Shown here piece by piece: positions 57,548 through 64,000 of a stretch of 64,000 bases of DNA. How positions within the stretch are numbered: the stretch's first letter is position 1; every line of letters begins with the position of its first letter. The notes under the pieces are model-generated. The model was not told the origin of the DNA. It saw nothing but the letters and a program-made list of their open reading frames with translations, and searched no databases. The position numbers and the translations under genes were made by a program. The stretch spans positions 186,001 through 250,000 of the forward strand of contig PHBX01000017.1 in assembly GCA_002842045.1 (NCBI GenBank), read 5' to 3'. The stretch comes from Chloroflexi bacterium HGW-Chloroflexi-3 (lineage in GTDB: Bacteria; Chloroflexota; Anaerolineae; Anaerolineales; Anaerolineaceae).

Positions 57548-59146
57548 ATGGAAAAAAGCATTGAAAGAGCACCAGAAAAATTGATCACCAATCGGCGCAC
57601 GTTTGCGATTATTTCGCATCCGGATGCAGGTAAAACTACTCTGACCGAGAAGTTGTTATTGTATGGTAACGCCATCGATCTGGCGGGGAGTGTGCGTGCC
57701 AGGCGCAGCCAACGCAACACCACCTCGGACTGGATGGAAATGGAACGCCAGCGCGGTATTTCGATCACCTCCACGGTGCTTCAATTTCCCTATCAGGGTC
57801 ATGTGATCAATTTGCTGGACACACCGGGGCACCAGGATTTTTCGGAAGATACCTATCGCACGCTGTCAGCGGTGGATAGCGCGGTGATGGTGTTGGACGC
57901 TGCCAAAGGGATTGAACCACAGACGCGTAAGTTGTTTGAAGTCTGCCGCCAGAGAGCCATCCCGATCTTCACTTTTATCAATAAAATGGATCGACCTGCG
58001 CGTTCTCCGTTGGCGTTGATGGATGAGATTGAAAATGTGCTGGGTATGCAACCGGTACCGATCAACTGGCCATTGGGTGATGGAATTGATTTCAAAGGTG
58101 TTTATGACCGCAAACGGGTTGGAATTTATCTGTTTGAACGAACCGAGCGGAATGAACGCATGGCACCGGAAAAATTCTTTACTTTTAAATCATTGCTGGA
58201 AGCCAAATTGATGAAGCGTGATCATATCGATAAAGTCCAATCCGATATTGAGCTGCTGGATGGGCTGGGGATTGATTTCAACTTTCAACGTATGTTAAAT
58301 GAAGAACAGACCCCTGTTTATTTTGGTAGCGCGCTGACCAACTTTGGTGTGCGTTTATTTCTGGAATCATTCATTCAACTGGCTCCTGCTCCGCAACCAT
58401 ACGAAAGTGATCAGGGCATGGTGCATCCTACCGATGAAAGCTTCACAGGCTTTGTGTTCAAGATCCAGGCCAATATGAACCCAAAACATCGCGATAGTGT
58501 GGCTTTCTTAAGAATTTGCTCTGGAAAATTTACACGGGGCATGGATGTGATTCACGCTCAGACTGGTAAGACTCTCAAACTACAACGCCCCTATAAATTA
58601 TTCGCGAATGAACGTGAGATCATCGAGGAAGCTTATCCCGGCGATGTCCTGGGAATCCCCAACACCGGTGATTTGGGAATTGGCGATACGTTAAGCGAGC
58701 TCAAACCCATAAAATTTGCCCCCATTCCGCGTTTCCATCCGGAGCATTTTGCCATTTTACGTCTGCAGGATCTGGGTAAACAAAAACAATTTATCAAAGG
58801 TCTACGGCAAATGGAGATGGAAGGGGCAGTGCAGGTGCTTTACAATGTTGATGCCTTTAAACGTGAACCGATCCTGGCGGTTGTAGGAGAATTGCAGTTT
58901 GATGTAGTGCAGGCACGCCTGGATAATGAATACAATGTTCCCACCTCTCTGGAAAGGTTAGCTATCGACATTGCCCGTTGGGTGACCGGCCCGGAAGACG
59001 ATATCAAACGCATTAATGAGCGCAGCAATAATCTGGTCTGTCTGGATTCAGAGAAGAAATACGTCGCGCTCTTCCATGAAACCTACCATATGAACATGGT
59101 CAAGCAGAAATTTCCATCTCTGATCTTTGAGATGAAGAATTCGTGA
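57548..59146 (+). CDS. prfC: Peptide chain release factor 3
   Basis: A 532-residue GTPase that recycles RF1/RF2 after termination. G1 SHPDAGKTTLTEKLLL, G2 region RGISITSTVLQF, G3 DTPGHQDFSEDTYRTL, G4 NKMDRPARSP, and the RF3-specific domain II/III (FVFKIQANMNPKHRDSVAFL, LQFDVVQARLDNEYN). The length matches RF3 (about 530) and not EF-G (about 690). The start ATG 57548 lies after a weak GGAG-like AGTGGAGTTG. Confidence 0.96.
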   Translation: MEKSIERAPEKLITNRRTFAIISHPDAGKTTLTEKLLLYGNAIDLAGSVRARRSQRNTTSDWMEMERQRGISITSTVLQFPYQGHVINLLDTPGHQDFSEDTYRTLSAVDSAVMVLDAAKGIEPQTRKLFEVCRQRAIPIFTFINKMDRPARSPLALMDEIENVLGMQPVPINWPLGDGIDFKGVYDRKRVGIYLFERTERNERMAPEKFFTFKSLLEAKLMKRDHIDKVQSDIELLDGLGIDFNFQRMLNEEQTPVYFGSALTNFGVRLFLESFIQLAPAPQPYESDQGMVHPTDESFTGFVFKIQANMNPKHRDSVAFLRICSGKFTRGMDVIHAQTGKTLKLQRPYKLFANEREIIEEAYPGDVLGIPNTGDLGIGDTLSELKPIKFAPIPRFHPEHFAILRLQDLGKQKQFIKGLRQMEMEGAVQVLYNVDAFKREPILAVVGELQFDVVQARLDNEYNVPTSLERLAIDIARWVTGPEDDIKRINERSNNLVCLDSEKKYVALFHETYHMNMVKQKFPSLIFEMKNS

Positions 59147-59290
59147 CTTAAGGAGATTTCGCTTCCAGTATCCAGGGACCATAAATAGTACTCGACATGG
59201 CATCCAGGATCAAACGATCTGCTTTATGCTCAATAATAGCAAGAATGGCAGGATGTACTTTAATTTCAATTCAAAACCTCAAGCTTTTTT

Positions 59291-59326
59291 GGATGGGGAG
59301 CCATGACAATTGATGGCTCCCCATCC
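59291..59326. other. Strong hairpin between convergent prfC and propeller genes
   Basis: A perfect 14-bp stem GGATGGGGAGCCAT/ATGGCTCCCCATCC with an 8 nt loop. There is no proper T-tract after it on either strand, so it may be a transcription barrier rather than an ordinary terminator. Confidence 0.6.
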
Positions 59327-59334
59327 ATATTTAT

Positions 59335-61584
59335 TTATGGAATGTATAAAAAAGCGTCCAACATGCCACTCATACCAGTCAAACGGTACGTTTCACAACT
59401 ATCAGGCGTGATAATGTAGATCTCCCCTTCTTGATTTTGCTCTGTGACCAGGCTTACTCCCAGTAATTGTCCACCTTTACCCCAGGTGATACCGTTGATG
59501 GCGATAGCTGGGTTATCCAACACCAATCGGGCTGGGCTGCCATCCATGTTTTTCAAGTACAAACTGGCATTATCCTTGGCTCGATAAGCAATCCAATTCC
59601 CATCCGGAGAGACACTTGACCAGGGAGCCTTCATGGAAGAATTTTCCAGAACAAAGAGAGCTTTGTATTCGCCTGAAGTAATGTCCACCGAACGCAGCAT
59701 AAAGCCATCTCCACTGGCTCCCGGGATGGCGTAGTAAATCAAACTACCATCAGGAGACCAGCCTGCGAGTTCCTCGTATCCTAAATTCGTCAGTTGTTGC
59801 TGGTTGCTACCATCAGCATTCATGACAACAATACCATTCACCTGACCAGAGCGGCTATTCGCGATGCGGGTACCATCCGGCGACCAGAGAATAATCCTTC
59901 CGAATTGACCATTGATCAGAGTGATTTCATCATTCTGGAGATTCTTGATCACGATCCCTTCCTCACTGGTGAATGCCAGATAATTCCCATCCTTAGAAAG
60001 TGCGGCTCTGGCGTTTCCCTGCGAAAGGACTTTCGGCTGACTGCCATCAAAATTTGAGATTAAGATCTCCAACTGTGGGTTTGTGCGGGTAATGATCACT
60101 TTGCCAACCAATCCAGAGGTTATTGTAGGAATGCTGCTCAGTGTGTTTGAATCCCAGCAGACGTTTTGAGAAAGCCCATCATCTTCGAACACTCTCTCGA
60201 TTTCCGGCTGCCAGCTGGTTGTCCAAGTTTCTGTTTCAGTGGTTCGCATCGGATTATCAAAGACAATTTCAAGCTGACCGGTGGGTAATTCCATGTATGA
60301 CAGGCTGGTGTGAATTGGTCCACCCCAGGTAGCTCCACCACCAGCCCCAACCGCTTGATATCCATTAATCTGCACGCTGACTGAACTTAACGCTTCTCCA
60401 GGGTCAATATGGAATGAAAAACCATCCCTCGAAACAATCGTAATGGTCAGTAATTTGACTGGAAAGCCAGCCAAATCAACAGTTTGGTTTACCTCAATTA
60501 CATCTCCAGGTTGAGGATTTTCACCCACATCCACGGTTAATGTCGCTGTCGCCAGAGGATCGACAGGTGAGATGACCACACCGGAGAAACCGATTGTGAT
60601 AGGAAATTCAACCTTTTCCCCTTTAATTTGTATGGCAAAAGAACCACCACCATTCATTGGTTCATCGGATTCTTGCTGGTATTGAATATCCAATGGGTAT
60701 TCATAACTGATTTTCTGATCATTTGCGTCCCGAATGATAGCTGCACCGGTGATCTGTAGCCATTCACCTTCAGCAATATCAGGTCTCACCGCTCCCAGCA
60801 ATATGTATCCATTCTCGGTTTCTATGTATTTTTCGATAGAAACGGTAGCATAAGGAGTATTCTCGGTAATTGTAGGAGTTAATTCAGTTTGGGTCAGCTT
60901 TAATTCCTCTTGGGGTGGATCGGTTGGATGGGTATCCACAACGGGTAAAATCTTAAAATCAGAAGGTGCGGGTACAAATTGCAATTCCAGTCTCCAGTCA
61001 TTGGGAACCAATCCGGGAAGTGTATTGAAAATACAGGGCAGTATAAATGTGGCTGTATTGAATTCATATGGGATAGGATCAGAAAGAGAGATGACTGATC
61101 CGTCTGGCAATTGCAGGATTGGCTGCTCAATACAGCCAGTGACCATTTCACCTTCAGGGTACGCAGACAGAGGAACACCCGAAACGCCGTACTCCAGACG
61201 GGTTTCATTGGTTGTCAGAATGGCCTGATTTACCGAGACGGTAATGCCATCGCGAGTCAATTGGACCGGTTCTGCAAGAATACGAATTGTGCTGTCCTGT
61301 TCCACCATTCCTACACCTGGCACATAACCTAACAATCTCATAAAGGAGGCGTACACTTGTTGTGGACCTATGATTAAAATGGCGGTGACTGCCATGATTA
61401 AAATGATGGTGGTAATCCAAACGGGTCTAAAAGCAAAAAAGGTGGTTTTCGGTTGGCGAGACGTGTACTTATGTAAAATTTGCTCGCGCAATGTTGATAA
61501 AAACTCTATGCTATCATCCTGAGGGGTTAATAACATTTGAATTTCTTTTTCTATTCTTTGGAATTTTAACTCTTCAGATTTCAT
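59335..61584 (-). CDS. Membrane protein with C-terminal TolB-like propeller, partner of ECF sigma factor
   Basis: A protein of about 749 residues: a short cytoplasmic N-terminus (MKSEELKFQRIEKEIQMLLT), one membrane helix (about 52-72, VWITTIILIMAVTAILIIGP), a long beta-rich region like DUF4179 proteins (VQLTRDGITVSVNQAILTTN), and a C-terminal propeller with SPDG/SKDG repeats (LSKDGNYLAFTS, ILWSPDGTRIANS, AGWSPDGSLIYYA). The start ATG 61584 overlaps the sigma gene by 11 bases, in the position of an anti-sigma gene. It may be a membrane anti-sigma/sensor protein (inference). Confidence 0.78.
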   Translation of the reverse strand: MKSEELKFQRIEKEIQMLLTPQDDSIEFLSTLREQILHKYTSRQPKTTFFAFRPVWITTIILIMAVTAILIIGPQQVYASFMRLLGYVPGVGMVEQDSTIRILAEPVQLTRDGITVSVNQAILTTNETRLEYGVSGVPLSAYPEGEMVTGCIEQPILQLPDGSVISLSDPIPYEFNTATFILPCIFNTLPGLVPNDWRLELQFVPAPSDFKILPVVDTHPTDPPQEELKLTQTELTPTITENTPYATVSIEKYIETENGYILLGAVRPDIAEGEWLQITGAAIIRDANDQKISYEYPLDIQYQQESDEPMNGGGSFAIQIKGEKVEFPITIGFSGVVISPVDPLATATLTVDVGENPQPGDVIEVNQTVDLAGFPVKLLTITIVSRDGFSFHIDPGEALSSVSVQINGYQAVGAGGGATWGGPIHTSLSYMELPTGQLEIVFDNPMRTTETETWTTSWQPEIERVFEDDGLSQNVCWDSNTLSSIPTITSGLVGKVIITRTNPQLEILISNFDGSQPKVLSQGNARAALSKDGNYLAFTSEEGIVIKNLQNDEITLINGQFGRIILWSPDGTRIANSRSGQVNGIVVMNADGSNQQQLTNLGYEELAGWSPDGSLIYYAIPGASGDGFMLRSVDITSGEYKALFVLENSSMKAPWSSVSPDGNWIAYRAKDNASLYLKNMDGSPARLVLDNPAIAINGITWGKGGQLLGVSLVTEQNQEGEIYIITPDSCETYRLTGMSGMLDAFLYIP

Positions 61585-62152
61585 TTTCTTCCTCCAACTG
61601 GCTTTGTAATCGAGCCAACAGCCGGTAATATTTTTTCTTGGTTGCATCCTCTGTTTTGCTGAGAATTTCTGCCATCTCAGCAAAAGTCAATTCAGCCACA
61701 TTACGCAATCGCAGCAGATCCAGATCCTCTTCGCTTAATAAAGCCAAAATTTGATCCAAATTCAGCAATCTTTCACGATCGACAACAATGGTCAGAACAT
61801 CAGTTTGTGATTCCAAATCATTTTTCGTAATCAGTTTTTCATCTTGATTGCGCATACGAAAATGATCGATATATTTACTGCGTGCAATGGAAAATAACCA
61901 GGCAGAAAAATAACCACGATGATGATAACTGGATAACTTTTCCAGCACTTTCAGAAAAGTCTGAGAGGTGATATCCTGGGCATCCTGTATATTTCCAGTC
62001 CTGCTTAAGATGTATCGGTAAATCGATGGAGCATAAAGATCATATAACTTTCCAAAAGATGTTGCATCCTGCTTGGCTTGGGAAATTAATATTTCTTCTC
62101 CATTCTTTTGTTGCGATGAAATTTGACGTTTATGTATCATTAATCTTTCCAT
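61574..62152 (-). CDS. ECF-type RNA polymerase sigma factor
   Basis: A 192-residue sigma70-family ECF protein: region 2 (FGKLYDLYAPSIYRYILSRT, DAQDITSQTFLKVLEKL, YFSAWLFSIARSKYIDHFRM) and region 4 (LDLLRLRNVAELTFAEMAEI, KKKYYRLLARLQSQLEEE). AAAGGA lies five bases before ATG 62152. The overlapping downstream gene encodes a one-helix membrane protein that probably controls it. The next gene, on the plus strand, is a sensor kinase. Confidence 0.92.
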   Translation of the reverse strand: MERLMIHKRQISSQQKNGEEILISQAKQDATSFGKLYDLYAPSIYRYILSRTGNIQDAQDITSQTFLKVLEKLSSYHHRGYFSAWLFSIARSKYIDHFRMRNQDEKLITKNDLESQTDVLTIVVDRERLLNLDQILALLSEEDLDLLRLRNVAELTFAEMAEILSKTEDATKKKYYRLLARLQSQLEEENEI

Positions 62153-62343
62153 TCAATCCTTTCTTGCCCGGAGCGTGGTCTTGAGTACTCATGTAGTTAA
62201 ACGCTTTTAAACAAAGAAAGGGACAAATCTATGATAATTGGATTATATCTTCCTCTAGTTTCTTAATTGGATATTTGATTTTTCCCTCTTTAGGGGGATT
62301 TCATAGAGTCTTTCTGGTTGTATCCTGATGACAGGAGAAAACC

Positions 62344-64000
62344 ATGAAAAAGTATTATTCGCCATTTGCTTTGTATGCTTACTTATCAATGGTTTTGACA
62401 ACAGTTGTATTACTTACCTTGTTGTTAGTAAAAGTCAACACACCCTGGTGGTTGATCCTCATACTTCTGGTTTTGATTGGATTGGGTAGCCTGGTGCCGG
62501 TCACTGCGCGGCTGGATCTAATTCAACGCATGATGAGAAATCTGAAATCTGGTCTGACTTTACCAACTATCAAGCAGCGCTGGCCGGATCCGCTCTATCC
62601 ATTGTTGCAACAGATGTATGAGTTTAATAGCCTTGATCAGGATATCACGAATTTACGGGTGGGGTGGATGGCGCAGGTTGCACAGGGGGCTGCTCAAGAA
62701 GAACGTAATCGTCTGGCGCGGGAACTGCATGATTCGATCAAACAACAACTGTTCAGCATGCAGATGAGCGCAGCAGCGGTTCAACAGCGCTGGGAGAGTG
62801 ATCCAGATGGGGCTCGAAAAGCATTGAATGATCTGCAGCAATCCTCTCAGGAAGCTCTGGCGGAGATGAATGCGCTGCTTCTGCAGCTATCCCCAGCACC
62901 CCTGGAGCGCGTCGGATTAACTCAGGCAATCCAGGAGCAGTGTGAAGCGCTTGGATATCGTAGCGGGGCGAAGATCAATTGTCAGATCGATGAATTGCCT
63001 GAAGATGCTTTGCTGCCTTCCGGTTGGCAGGAAAGCATCTTCCGGATTGTGCAGGAAGCTTTCAGCAACATCGCCCGGCATGCAAGGGCTACACAGGTCG
63101 TCCTCAGACTTCAAAAGGATGATGCCGGACAACAATTGATGCTGAAAATTGAAGACAATGGACAGGGATTTTCGTCCACTGCAGAACCATCCGGCCAGGG
63201 GTTGCATGGAATTCTAAAACGGGCAGAAGCGCTGGGAGGGCAGGCTCAATTATCTTCCAAACCCGGTCAAGGTGTCTTACTGCAAGTAAACCTACCACTT
63301 CTGGCAATTGATCTGGAAGAAGAGTTGGAAGCACAGGTGGACAACCGCCTGAACCGGATTGCCTGTATCAGTTTGCTGGGAGGTGTGTTGAGCGCAATTG
63401 CCTTTCTGCCTGTGTTGCTGGCACAAACGGGGATTTATCTGGAAATGACAATCGAAAATGGCATCTGGTTATGGTTGGCATTGGTCATCGGACTGCTGTT
63501 GGCAACAGGTTGGTTGGCGGGTCGCTTCATTCCTGCCGCAAACCGCTCTGCACAAATTATGCAGAGTGCGTTGGCAGGCATCGGCGCAAGCATCATTGCC
63601 TATGGAGCTCTTCTGGCTGCATCGCCAGCCATACAGGGGATGGACGCTTTGTTGAATCATGGATTAAAACCTGCTTCGGAAACACAAACTTCGATTTTGA
63701 TTATCGATGCCGCATTGGGAATTTTTGCATGGACACATGCAGCATTCTGGATTCTTATCCTGGTCGGTGCCGGGTTAGGTGCGATTGGCGGTTTGTTGGC
63801 AGTTTATCATTCAGACTCCAAAACCATCAAGTCTGAAATGGTCTGGAGACCGATTGCATCTATGTTGATTGCCGGCAGTAGTTGCGCATATCTCTTTGGG
63901 GCACTGGTTTTGCCTACCATGGAAGTTGCCATGCTTGAAAATGCCATGAAGTTCGGTGTGTTACGGGAGTTGAGGTTCTTGCCGCATTTCGCACCATTCC
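62344..64000 (+). CDS. HisKA_3 sensor kinase with membrane-rich C-terminal half, incomplete at window end
   Basis: The frame is open from ATG 62344 to the last base, so at least 552 residues are present and the end lies outside. Two membrane helices (about residues 8-55), then HisKA_3 with EERNRLARELHDSIKQQLFS (His about 130) and HATPase_c with QEAFSNIARHARA, IEDNGQGFS and GLHGILKRAEALGG (to about 320). About six more membrane helices follow (CISLLGGVLSAIAFLPVLL, WLWLALVIGLLLATGWLAG and others). A kinase core between membrane parts is unusual. AGGAG lies six bases before the ATG. Confidence 0.88.
   Translation, partial: MKKYYSPFALYAYLSMVLTTVVLLTLLLVKVNTPWWLILILLVLIGLGSLVPVTARLDLIQRMMRNLKSGLTLPTIKQRWPDPLYPLLQQMYEFNSLDQDITNLRVGWMAQVAQGAAQEERNRLARELHDSIKQQLFSMQMSAAAVQQRWESDPDGARKALNDLQQSSQEALAEMNALLLQLSPAPLERVGLTQAIQEQCEALGYRSGAKINCQIDELPEDALLPSGWQESIFRIVQEAFSNIARHARATQVVLRLQKDDAGQQLMLKIEDNGQGFSSTAEPSGQGLHGILKRAEALGGQAQLSSKPGQGVLLQVNLPLLAIDLEEELEAQVDNRLNRIACISLLGGVLSAIAFLPVLLAQTGIYLEMTIENGIWLWLALVIGLLLATGWLAGRFIPAANRSAQIMQSALAGIGASIIAYGALLAASPAIQGMDALLNHGLKPASETQTSILIIDAALGIFAWTHAAFWILILVGAGLGAIGGLLAVYHSDSKTIKSEMVWRPIASMLIAGSSCAYLFGALVLPTMEVAMLENAMKFGVLRELRFLPHFAPF

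Noticed and set aside
59160..59280. Minus-strand frame reading IKVHPAILAIIEHKADRL between prfC and the propeller gene
   Set aside because: It is about 40 residues, without start or ribosome binding site and not matched to a family I know; possibly a remnant but not supported.

Overview
The window reads as a chromosomal segment of a mesophilic, anaerobic bacterium, most likely a member of the Chloroflexota (class Anaerolineae). I infer this from the moderate G+C content, the many short-tailed lipoproteins with Thr/Pro-rich linkers, NBR1-type Ig-like proteins, TolB-like propellers, DUF5667-type and DUF5946-type proteins, HisKA_3 sensor kinases, multi-domain GAF/GGDEF proteins and several glutamate dehydrogenases. 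No rRNA, phage module or CRISPR array is present. Housekeeping genes (leuS, gatB, prfC, rnhB, glgC, tRNA-Ser x2, tRNA-Pro) are intact. Accessory genes between them are unusually often broken.

Layout. 1-4.3 kb: a PII-like protein translationally coupled to a cation exchanger, an HD hydrolase, and a scar in which an ATP-grasp gene is fused to the tail of an esterase. 4.3-9.5 kb: leuS, two zinc-ribbon proteins, a decayed DUF4405 gene, a KilA-N gene and a tiny deletion remnant of a DNA methyltransferase. 9.7-16.4 kb: an ABC ATPase with a truncated permease, two tRNA-Ser genes, an STT3-like membrane glycosyltransferase, a secreted protein with a long Asp/Asn/Ser tail, and a two-component pair. 16.4-21.7 kb: an NADP-type glutamate dehydrogenase, a PEP/pyruvate-binding protein, and a glutamate dehydrogenase paralogue lacking the catalytic lysine; then OsmC. 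21.7-31.3 kb: GNAT proteins (two decayed), a lysine-rich miniprotein, a propeller lipoprotein, a RAYT transposase with its REP palindromes, an internally deleted xylulokinase, CBS and DUF2202 proteins, an EamA transporter and a truncated tRNA-Asp. 31.3-38.2 kb: a GAF/GGDEF cyclase, a Crp/Fnr regulator, a metal chaperone, a P1B ATPase and an OsmC-like protein with an in-frame UGA followed by a SECIS-like hairpin. 38.2-46.7 kb: MFS transporter, glgC, Ca-type P-ATPase, rnhB, a glycosyltransferase, tRNA-Pro and an esterase. 46.7-54.7 kb: two NBR1-domain proteins, a ParB-like protein, a decayed sensor, an autoregulated membrane protein/regulator pair, a large lipoprotein, a third glutamate dehydrogenase and a hydrolase fragment. 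54.8-64 kb: gatB, a DUF5946 protein, prfC, an ECF sigma factor with a membrane propeller protein, and a sensor kinase running off the end.

Three things stand out. First, the OsmC-like gene at 37.7 kb is most simply read as a selenoprotein: UGA replaces the redox cysteine and a hairpin with a GGU loop sits at the expected distance. Second, three intergenic arrays of consecutive short hairpins (about 0.4, 2.7 and 24.6 kb) share architecture but not sequence, and each lies just downstream of a damaged or window-truncated gene; the separate 26-27 kb REP palindromes surround, enter and terminate a RAYT gene. Third, at least ten genes carry clean internal deletions, end truncations or single-base lesions. 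This is either real gene erosion or an assembly effect, and the sequence alone cannot decide between them.
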